Positions 6,112 to 12,382 of a stretch of 13,945 nucleotides of DNA are shown here, in pieces. The position numbers were made by a program, and so were the translations under genes. Numbering within the stretch: position 1 is the stretch's first letter; each line of letters starts with the position of its first letter. Below the pieces are notes generated by a model. It saw only the letters and a program-made list of their open reading frames with translations, was not told the origin of the DNA and did not search any database. This DNA comes from JAVDCA01 sp036491235 (GTDB taxonomy: Bacteria; Pseudomonadota; Alphaproteobacteria; Rhizobiales; Xanthobacteraceae): contig DASXCK010000083.1 of the NCBI GenBank assembly GCA_036491235.1, forward strand, positions 1 to 13,945, in the 5' to 3' direction.

Positions 6112-7516
6112 GCGGCGGGGCGTCGGACGGCGCGCCGGTGGGCGTATCCGCAACCATGATCTGACGCCAGAAATCACGCGCCAGGATCGGCAGGCGATGG
6201 CTCAGGCCGCGCCACAGCGCGAGCGGCAGCTCGACCAGGCCGGGCAGCGGATCGTCGGCCGCGAAGGCGGCAAAGACCAGCGGCTGGCGCAGGCCGCGCG
6301 CATAAGCTGCGACGGAAAGGCGACCCGTCAGCAGTGCGTAGCCCGCGGCGACCAGGTCGCGCGAGGTGTGCATCCAGGCCGCGTGGCGCCGGGTTCGGAC
6401 GGGCTCGACGGTCTCGCCGAGCGCCAGGCGCCACAGCACATGCGGGAAGTCGACGCCGGCGGCGGCACCGAGCGCGGCCCAGCTCCAGATGCGGGCATTG
6501 ACGTCGAGGATCTTGTAGCGCCCGTCGCGCTGATCGTACTTGAACTCGACCTCGGCGAGGCCGGTGTAATGGAGTGACGCGAGGAGCCGCCGCCCCGCAT
6601 CGGCGACCGCGGGACAGTGGATCGTCTCGACAAAGGTGCTCGTGTAGCCGAACTCGACCGGATATTGCCGGCGGCGGCGTGCGGTGAGCTCGGCGAGCGG
6701 CGCGCCGCGGTCGAACACGGCCGCGTAGGAGAACTGCGTCTCGCCGCCGCCCGGGATGAGCTCCTGCAGTACGATCGCATCGGTTCCGATGAGCGTGGTT
6801 GCCTCGTCGTAACGCGCGATCAGGCCGGCGCGGTCGTCGACGCGCCACGCCTTGGCGAGCGTGAGGGCGTTCTCGACCATGCGCTCGCGCGGCTTGAGCA
6901 CGAGCGGAAAGCGACACGGCATGTCGTCGAGGTCGCGCCGGTCGCGCGGCGTATAGCCGAGCGGCGCCGCGATGCCGATCGAGGCGGCATGGGCATACAT
7001 CAGCCGCTTGTCGACGAGCGGCTGCACCTGGTCCCAGGTCGGCGTGACGAGGCGAAAGAGGGAGGCAAGCCGGTCGTGGTTCTGGGCGATGAAGCGCACC
7101 TCGGCGTCGCCGCCGGCAAACAGCACGGCGCCCGCGAGGCCTTCACGCTCCGCGAGAGCGATCAGATGGGCGAGCGCGCCGTCGCGGCCCGGCCCCTCCC
7201 AGGTGAACTGGCGGCCGACATAACGGGAAAACCCGGTGAGCGGGTGATCTGTGAGAAGGGCGACGTCGATGCCGCGGCCCCCGAGGCTGCGGGCGATCGC
7301 GAGGCTGCCATGGGCGCCGCCGATAATCAGGGCGCTCGGAGGCGCGGCTTGCTCATGCGGGCCCTCGCCGCCACCTGCGGGGAAGAGCGGGAGAGGGGGC
7401 GACGCCGGCGCATGGCTGCGTCGACCGGCCCCCTCCGGCGCGCTTCGCGCGTATCCCTCCCCCGCAAGCGGCGGAGGGGAAAGAGAGTGCATCGCGGGTG
7501 AAAGGGCCGGACCCAT
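6038..7516 (-). CDS. ATP-grasp family ligase (predicted carboxylate-amine ligase); start uncertain
   Basis: ATP-grasp enzymes join a carboxylate to an amine through an acyl phosphate. Counted from the ATG at 7516 (492 codons), the pre-ATP-grasp fold starts only at SALIIGGAHGSLAIA (residue 61 on). The LVDKRLMYAHAASIGI segment (167-182), FPLVLKPRER with ATP-contacting Lys208, VLQELIPGGGETQFS (249-263) and the Mg-binding AEVEFK...ILDVNAR (321-341) follow, so the catalytic core looks intact. The first 60 residues are low-complexity sequence read through a GC-rich palindromic element. A better start, the ATG at 7354-7356 with GAGGG 5 nt upstream, is one base out of frame with the core and meets TGA after 9 codons. 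Either translation starts upstream, or a single-base loss or sequence error broke the native start. The gene follows the flavin monooxygenase by 6 nt. The last ~24 residues overlap the OYE gene. Confidence 0.8.
   Translation of the reverse strand: MGPALSPAMHSLSPPPLAGEGYARSAPEGAGRRSHAPASPPLPLFPAGGGEGPHEQAAPPSALIIGGAHGSLAIARSLGGRGIDVALLTDHPLTGFSRYVGRQFTWEGPGRDGALAHLIALAEREGLAGAVLFAGGDAEVRFIAQNHDRLASLFRLVTPTWDQVQPLVDKRLMYAHAASIGIAAPLGYTPRDRRDLDDMPCRFPLVLKPRERMVENALTLAKAWRVDDRAGLIARYDEATTLIGTDAIVLQELIPGGGETQFSYAAVFDRGAPLAELTARRRRQYPVEFGYTSTFVETIHCPAVADAGRRLLASLHYTGLAEVEFKYDQRDGRYKILDVNARIWSWAALGAAAGVDFPHVLWRLALGETVEPVRTRRHAAWMHTSRDLVAAGYALLTGRLSVAAYARGLRQPLVFAAFAADDPLPGLVELPLALWRGLSHRLPILARDFWRQIMVADTPTGAPSDAPPLTPTPDSPYSLSRFPHRTLPDPAD
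7361..7478. repeat. GC-rich palindromic intergenic element at the ATP-grasp 5' end
   Basis: The stretch contains a near-perfect hairpin, CCCTCCCCCGC-AA-GCGGCGGAGGG (7455-7478, one mismatch). It also has a GCGCG/CGCGC pair just before it and, at the other end, GCGGGAGAGGG-type sequence. The composition and CCCTCC...GGAGGG architecture match a second element at 12175-12357. Such elements sit between genes in Bradyrhizobium-like genomes (from memory). Here it separates the monooxygenase stop from the ATP-grasp core and is in open frame with the latter. Confidence 0.6.
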
Positions 7517-7522
7517 CGCAGG

Positions 7523-8800
7523 TCAGCCGAGGTTCGACGCGGTCTCGGTCGGGTGCGCGAACACCTCATCGGCGCACGGCGTCGACCAGGCGGCAGAGAC
7601 GCCCTTCTGGCGATGGGCGCAGACGAACTTCGTGAGCGTGCGCGCCGCGTAGCCGGCGCCCCACACGAAGCGCAGCAGCGGGCCGTAGCTGCGCACCGCG
7701 CTCGAGCCGACGAAGTGCAGGCCCGGGACGCTCGACTCGTAGCCGCTGCCGAGCACGGGCGAGCCCGCATCGGTCGCAAGCGCGGAAAGAAGCTTTGGCG
7801 CCAGGATCCCGAAGCGCGCGACGTCGATCTTGTATCCGGTCGCGAGCAGGACGTGGTCGAACGTGCAGGAGCCGTTGTCGAGGTCGAGGACGATGCGCCC
7901 GCCCTGCTCACGCGCGGCGTGGATGGTGCGGCCCGCGTCGACCGCGACGCCGGGAAGGCGCGTGCGCACCCAGCCGGCCGCGCCCGGGCGCAGGCTCTTG
8001 GTGTTGAGCCAGACACGCAGGTCGTGCGGGAAGCGATGCACGGCGTCGGGCTGCTCGTTGACCCAGTTGAGCGGGAAGGGTCCGACGCCGGACTTGGTGG
8101 CGAGCATCTTGTGCAGATGCCAATAGATGTCGCGGCGATGCGCATTGCCGGAGGTCTCGGCGCCGAGCCAGCGGACGTCGCCGCGGCAGACGATCTGCAC
8201 CTTGGCGCCCGCCTCGTTGAGGATCGCGGCGGATTCGGTCGCGCTCTGCCCGCGCCCGACGACGGCGACGCGCTTGCCGGCGAACTGGTCGAGGCTCGCG
8301 TGATCGGCTGCGTGGCTCGCCAGCTCGGTGGGCAGGCCGGCGAAGACGGCAGGGCGGAATTCCTGATTGGCGAGGCCCATCGCGACGACGACGCGGCGCG
8401 CGCGCATCGTCGAGCCGTCGGCCAGCGTGAGCCAGAACTCGCGGCCGGCAGGCTCGATCGCCTTGACCTGACGCGTGTCGAGATCGGGCAGCGCGGTCTT
8501 CTGGAACCAGTCGCCATAGCGGACGAAATCCTCGAGCGGCAGCGGATCGGGGCGACCGAGCCCGGTCACGGCCGAGAACGCATCGAGGCTGAGCAGGTTG
8601 TCGGGATCGACGATATGGGTCGCGGCCCAGGGCGAGCGCAGGTTCATGCCCTTCGGCATGTGCTCGCGCCAGAACGACATCGGCCGGCCGAAGATATGCG
8701 TCTCGATGCCGGCCGACTTGAGATGAGCGCCAATCGAAAGTCCGTATGGACCGGCGCCGACGATAGCGACCTCGCAGTCATCGCGGAAAGCAGTTGTCAC
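7523..8800 (-). CDS. FAD/NAD(P)-dependent monooxygenase (flavoprotein hydroxylase-like)
   Basis: The 425-residue flavoprotein resembles flavin-containing and N-hydroxylating monooxygenases, which use NADPH and O2 to oxidise N, S or C centres. Seen in order: FAD-binding VAIVGAGPYGLSIGAHL (GAGPYG at 15-20), NADPH-binding VAVVGRGQSATESAAI (GRGQSA at 182-187), the late LLATGYKID (318-326) of the class, and a C-terminal GLHFVGSSAVRSYGPL (360-375) FAD-contacting segment. I prefer the GTG at 8800, just before the Rossmann fold. An ATG at 8881 would add 27 residues with no family likeness and has no ribosome site; a GTG at 8812 is also possible. The ATP-grasp ORF begins 6 nt after its stop, so the two are probably one transcript. 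The substrate is unknown. Confidence 0.88.
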   Translation of the reverse strand: MTTAFRDDCEVAIVGAGPYGLSIGAHLKSAGIETHIFGRPMSFWREHMPKGMNLRSPWAATHIVDPDNLLSLDAFSAVTGLGRPDPLPLEDFVRYGDWFQKTALPDLDTRQVKAIEPAGREFWLTLADGSTMRARRVVVAMGLANQEFRPAVFAGLPTELASHAADHASLDQFAGKRVAVVGRGQSATESAAILNEAGAKVQIVCRGDVRWLGAETSGNAHRRDIYWHLHKMLATKSGVGPFPLNWVNEQPDAVHRFPHDLRVWLNTKSLRPGAAGWVRTRLPGVAVDAGRTIHAAREQGGRIVLDLDNGSCTFDHVLLATGYKIDVARFGILAPKLLSALATDAGSPVLGSGYESSVPGLHFVGSSAVRSYGPLLRFVWGAGYAARTLTKFVCAHRQKGVSAAWSTPCADEVFAHPTETASNLG

Positions 8801-8988
8801 GACCCTCACCCCGCAAAAAATATGGAGACCCAAATGGCGGGGCAGGCGAGCCGCCCCGTCGGGAGACTTTCCTAGCGGCATCTGGATTTTTTTACGTAAA
8901 GGCGGGGGGCGTCGTGCACGCCGGAGCGAAATCAGAGCTAACGATCGGCAAACACGCTAATGAAAATTGTCTGGATCGGCCGTCGCGA
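8801..8988. other. Intergenic region upstream of the monooxygenase
   Basis: No gene is supported between the GTG at 8800 and the MFS stop at 8989. It holds a perfect 10-bp palindrome TTTACGTAAA (8891-8900) next to a run of T, and a small GGCGT/ACGCC inverted pair just beyond it. The palindrome lies about 90 nt before the monooxygenase start and could be an operator for the monooxygenase/ATP-grasp pair. No clear MFS terminator is seen. Confidence 0.4.
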
Positions 8989-10257
8989 TCAGCCGCGCGC
9001 GGCGCTTTCTTGCGCCACCGCCAGAGCGGGTCCCGTGTCGCGGTGCTGGCGCAGCACGAGGGTGCCGACCACGACGAGGTTCAGCATGTTGAACACAACG
9101 CCGGTCGTGAAGGCGGGCGCGTAGAAGCCGTAGTGATCGTAGAGCGCGCCGGCGACCCAGCCGCCTGCCGCCATGCCGCCGCCGGAGAAGAACAAAAGCA
9201 TCGGCACCCGCCACGATGCCTCGCGCGCCGGGAAATATTCGCGGATCGCCAACACATAAGCCGGGATGATGCCCGAGAAGCCGAGGCCGTAGACGGCGGA
9301 GACCGCGAACAGGCCGGCCTCGTTCTGGGTGAGCAGGAACGCGATCATCGCGCAGGCCTGCACCATTGAGCCGGCCAGCACGGTGAGCACCCCGCCGATG
9401 CGGTCGGAGATCAGGCCCCAGAACTGGCGCGTCACGAAGGCGGTCCCGAGCACGACCGAGAGCATCAGCGCGCCTTGTGTCGCCGGGATGCCGAGATCGC
9501 TGCAGAACGCGACCAGATGGCCTTGCGGCATCGCCATCGGCACGCAGCACAGGAAGGCTGCGCACGCGAGCATGCCGAACATCAGATTCGGGCGCAGGCC
9601 GAGCACTGACGCTTTGTGCAGCGTGCTCTTGCCCGCCACGGGCGCGAAGGATTCGGGCGGATGGCGGAAGAAGATGGCGGCGAGCGGCACGATCACGACG
9701 ACCTCGAGCGCCGCATAGGCGATCATCGAGGAGCGCCAGCCGTAGACCGCGATGGCGCGCTCGAAGATCGCCGGCCAGACCGCGCCCGCGATATAGGAGC
9801 CGCTGGAAATGAGCGCGAGCGCCGAGCCGCGCCGGCGGGTGAACCAGCGGCTCACATAGATGTAGAGCGGCGCATTGAGGCCCGCGTTGCCGATCAAGCC
9901 CATGAACACGCCATGGCCGATCCACAGCGGCACGCCGGCGCCGAGCGTCGAGACGCACAGGCCGACTGCAATCATGATGGCGCCAAAAATCGCGGTCCAG
10001 CGAATGCCGAACCGCACCGCGAGCGGTCCCATCGCGATGCCGCCGAGCCCGGAGCCCAGCCAAGCGAGCGCGCCCGCAAGCGCCGGAACCGAGCGCTGAT
10101 TGCCGGCATCCGCCGCGATCGCTTTCAGGCCGACCGACACGATCCACAGGCCGCCGAAGGAGAACGCGAGGCAGACCAGCGCGACGGTCGCGACGACCCA
10201 GGAGTAGCGTGTCTCAATGATGGTCTGGTCTGCGCCCGTAACGGTCGTCGGATTCAT
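8989..10257 (-). CDS. Major facilitator superfamily transporter (monocarboxylate/oxalate-formate-like)
   Basis: The 422-residue protein has about 12 hydrophobic segments in the 6+6 MFS arrangement. The loop 2-3 signature appears as GPLAVRFGIRW and its second-half counterpart as GLISDRIGG. NAGLNAPLYIYVSRWFTRRRGSALALISSGSYIAGAVWP (read in two parts) is typical of the MCT/oxalate-formate antiporter side of the family, which moves organic acids. I chose the ATG at 10257 (MNPTTVTGADQ). An ATG 12 codons upstream is possible but would overlap the TGCCA-N4-TGGCA palindrome. Neither start has a strong Shine-Dalgarno. It is divergent from ubiD-like and may import the acid that UbiD decarboxylates; this is inferred from position. 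Confidence 0.92.
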   Translation of the reverse strand: MNPTTVTGADQTIIETRYSWVVATVALVCLAFSFGGLWIVSVGLKAIAADAGNQRSVPALAGALAWLGSGLGGIAMGPLAVRFGIRWTAIFGAIMIAVGLCVSTLGAGVPLWIGHGVFMGLIGNAGLNAPLYIYVSRWFTRRRGSALALISSGSYIAGAVWPAIFERAIAVYGWRSSMIAYAALEVVVIVPLAAIFFRHPPESFAPVAGKSTLHKASVLGLRPNLMFGMLACAAFLCCVPMAMPQGHLVAFCSDLGIPATQGALMLSVVLGTAFVTRQFWGLISDRIGGVLTVLAGSMVQACAMIAFLLTQNEAGLFAVSAVYGLGFSGIIPAYVLAIREYFPAREASWRVPMLLFFSGGGMAAGGWVAGALYDHYGFYAPAFTTGVVFNMLNLVVVGTLVLRQHRDTGPALAVAQESAARG

Positions 10258-10278
10258 GCAGCACTCGGCGGTTCTGCC

Positions 10279-10292
10279 TGCCATGCTTGGCA
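10279..10292. promoter_or_regulatory. Candidate operator TGCCA-N4-TGGCA, site 2
   Basis: TGCCATGCTTGGCA has the same half-sites and spacing as the site at 5005-5018. It lies 22 nt before the MFS start and about 200 nt before the UbiD start. It is followed immediately by a perfect palindrome, CTGCATGCAG (10293-10302), so the block is dense in symmetry. It could control MFS, UbiD or both. The regulator is unknown. Confidence 0.55.
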
Positions 10293-10324
10293 CTGCATGC
10301 AGGATAATTTTAGGCAGTTCTTAG

Positions 10325-10360
10325 CCTTGGGCCGTGCCCCGGTCAGGGCACGGCCCAAGG
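10325..10360. repeat. Perfect 15-bp stem-loop in the MFS/UbiD intergenic region
   Basis: CCTTGGGCCGTGCCC (10325-10339) and GGGCACGGCCCAAGG (10346-10360) are perfect inverted arms around the 6-nt loop CGGTCA. No T-run follows on either strand, and both neighbouring genes point away from it, so it is not a standard terminator. It may be a leader-RNA hairpin for UbiD, a regulator site or a small palindromic repeat element. Confidence 0.7.
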
Positions 10361-10488
10361 GTGTAATGGCTCGTGTATTCGCTCGCGACCGGGATTATAA
10401 CTCCAGGCGCGATTTGTCACGGCTTGATCCTCGATCGGGTCCCGCGCAATCGCATCCCCACCATGCGGAGCCGCATGAGGAGCCATCC

Positions 10489-12141
10489 ATGGACGATGTG
10501 ACGCGCGGCACCACGAGTGCGCAACAAGTGCGACCGCGGCTCGATTTCCAGGAGCATCTCGCCGACCTGGAGGCGCGCGGATTGGTCACGCGCATCGATC
10601 ACCCGGTCAATAAGGACACGGAGCTGCACCCCCTGGTGCGGCTGCAGTTCATCGGCGGCATCCCGGAGGCGGAGCGGCGCGCGTTCGTGTTCACCAACGT
10701 GGTCGATGCGGCCGGCAAGCGCTACGACATGCCCGTGGTGGTGGGCGCGCTCGCGGCCTCGTCGGAGATCTACGCCGTCGGCATGGGTTGTCGGGTCGAG
10801 GACATCGGCAAGGCCTGGCTCGACGCAATCGCCCATCCTGTCGCGCCGGTGCGCGCCGCGGCGGCGCGTTGCCAGGAAGTGGTGATCACCGGCGAGGCGC
10901 TGCGCGGACCGGACGGCGGCTTGAAGCGACTGCCCGTGCCGGTGTCGACGCCGGGGTTCGACGCGGCGCCCTATCTCACGGCGACGCTGTGCGTGACCAA
11001 GGATCCGGAGAGCGGCATCCAGAACATGGGCACGTACCGGGCGGCGCTGAAGGCGACCGATCGGCTGGCGGTGCGCATGGTGGCACACGAGGGCGGGGCG
11101 GGCGGCTACCTGCACTGGCGCAAGCACAATGCGAAGAAGACGCCGATGCCGATCGCGATCGTGGTCGGGGCGGCGCCGGTCGTGATGTTCACGGGGCCGC
11201 AGAAGCTCGCCGTCGATCTCGACGAGATGGGCGTCGCGGGCGCGCTCGCGGGCGAGCCGATCCGCATGGCGAAGTGCAGGACCGTCGATCTCGACGTGCC
11301 GGCGGACGCCGAGATCGTGATCGAGGGACTGATCGATCCCGAGATGCTCGAGCCCGAGGCGCCGTTCGGCGAGAGCAACGGCTACGTGGCGCTCGAGGCG
11401 TTCAACATGCCGATGCAGGTGACGGCGATCACCCACAAGAAGTCGCCGGTGTTCTGCTCGATCATCAGCCAGGTGACGCCGAGCGAGTCGAGCCTGGTCA
11501 AGAAAGTCGCCTACGAGCCGCTGTGGCTCGCGCATCTGCGGGATCATCTGGCCGTGCGCGGCGTCACGCGCGTCGTGCTGCACGAGCCGCTGACCAACTT
11601 GCGGCCGGTGATCTTCGTGCAATTCGCGCCCGGCACGCCGCGCACCGAGGTCTGGCGCGGCCTCAACGGCGCCTCGACGCTGATCGCGAACGCCGGCAAG
11701 GTCTGCATCGCGGTGAGCGAGGACATCGATCCCGCCAACACCGACGCGATCTTCTGGTCGATCGCCTACCGCTGCAATCCGATCAACGACGTGCATGTGG
11801 CGCCCTACCGCAGCGGCGTGCAGGGCGCGCAGTATCGCGAGCGCGACACCGACTCGACGCTCTTGATCGACGCGACCGCCAAGGGCCCGATGCCGCCGCT
11901 GGCGCTGCCGAAGAAGGAGTTCATGCAGCGCGCCGAGGCGCTGTGGGCCGAGCTCAAGCTGCCGCCGATCACGCTGAAGTCGCCGTGGCACGGCTATACG
12001 CTCGGCGACTGGATCGAGCGCTGGGACGTGTGGGCCGGGCGCACGGTGCGCGGCGAGTGGGAAGAGACCGGCCGCGAGACGCTGGCAAGGCAGCGCGGCG
12101 GCGTGAAGCCGGAGACGTCGGTGCGGAAGGTGGAGAAATGA
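10489..12141 (+). CDS. UbiD-family prenylated-FMN decarboxylase
   Basis: UbiD enzymes reversibly decarboxylate aromatic, heteroaromatic or unsaturated acids using prenylated FMN made by UbiX. The 550-residue protein has the N-terminal FQEHLADLEARGLVTRIDHPV, the prFMN/metal-binding stretch IQNMGTYR (177-184; Asn179, Arg184), GGYLHWRKHN (205-214) with PMPIAIVVGAAP, and the catalytic EAPFGESNGY (290-299) with Glu290 and Glu295 matching the family's E-x4-E. ITHKKSPVF and SQVTPSESSLV follow as usual. GAGGAG lies 6 nt before the chosen ATG; the frame is open far upstream but there it overlaps the MFS gene antisense. Length is slightly above common UbiD (~490-520). No UbiX is in the window. A molybdenum hydroxylase gene follows, suggesting joint catabolism of a (hetero)aromatic acid; the substrate cannot be named. 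Confidence 0.95.
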   Translation: MDDVTRGTTSAQQVRPRLDFQEHLADLEARGLVTRIDHPVNKDTELHPLVRLQFIGGIPEAERRAFVFTNVVDAAGKRYDMPVVVGALAASSEIYAVGMGCRVEDIGKAWLDAIAHPVAPVRAAAARCQEVVITGEALRGPDGGLKRLPVPVSTPGFDAAPYLTATLCVTKDPESGIQNMGTYRAALKATDRLAVRMVAHEGGAGGYLHWRKHNAKKTPMPIAIVVGAAPVVMFTGPQKLAVDLDEMGVAGALAGEPIRMAKCRTVDLDVPADAEIVIEGLIDPEMLEPEAPFGESNGYVALEAFNMPMQVTAITHKKSPVFCSIISQVTPSESSLVKKVAYEPLWLAHLRDHLAVRGVTRVVLHEPLTNLRPVIFVQFAPGTPRTEVWRGLNGASTLIANAGKVCIAVSEDIDPANTDAIFWSIAYRCNPINDVHVAPYRSGVQGAQYRERDTDSTLLIDATAKGPMPPLALPKKEFMQRAEALWAELKLPPITLKSPWHGYTLGDWIERWDVWAGRTVRGEWEETGRETLARQRGGVKPETSVRKVEK

Positions 12142-12174
12142 TGGGCGCGGAATTCGCCGCGTGCTCATGCGCGC

Positions 12175-12357
12175 TACCCTCCCGCCCATCGGCGGGCAGG
12201 GTCGAGCGAAGCAGCGAAGGTGCGCAGCGAGGGGTGGGGGGACGACGCTCGGTCCGAATCTGCGATAGCGCACGACATGGCTTGCTCCGAACAAGCGGCG
12301 CCCCTCACTCCCAACCCCTCCCCGCCACTCGCTGCGCTCGCGGGGGGAGGGGAGCGA
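12175..12357. repeat. GC-rich palindromic (MITE-like) element between UbiD and the Mo-hydroxylase gene
   Basis: The ends are built from matching inverted parts. The left end carries a hairpin CCCTCCCGCC/GGCGGGCAGGG (12177-12201). The right end carries CCCCTCCCC (12315-12323) against GGGGAGGGG (12344-12352), with CTCGCTGCGCTCG in its loop. AGCGAAGCAGCGAAG on the left echoes the GAGCGCAGCGAG complement on the right, so the whole reads as an imperfect inverted repeat about 180 nt long. It fills almost all of the 241-nt gap; no gene is seen in it. It belongs to the same style as the element at 7361-7478. Confidence 0.6.
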
Positions 12358-12382
12358 TAGGCCGTGCCCAGGGTACATTCTA

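Noticed and set aside
7553..8875. 440-codon plus-strand ORF opposite the flavin monooxygenase
   Set aside because: It is antisense to a gene with clear FAD and NADPH motifs and is rich in Arg/Ala/Asp, typical of a shadow frame.
10325..10360. Intrinsic terminator
   Set aside because: The stem is strong but there is no T-run on either side and both neighbouring genes are transcribed away from it.
9616..10488. Long N-terminal extension of the UbiD frame across the MFS gene
   Set aside because: The extension is Arg/Ala/Asp-rich antisense reading of the MFS gene; GAGGAG before the ATG at 10489 and the family N-terminus fix the start.
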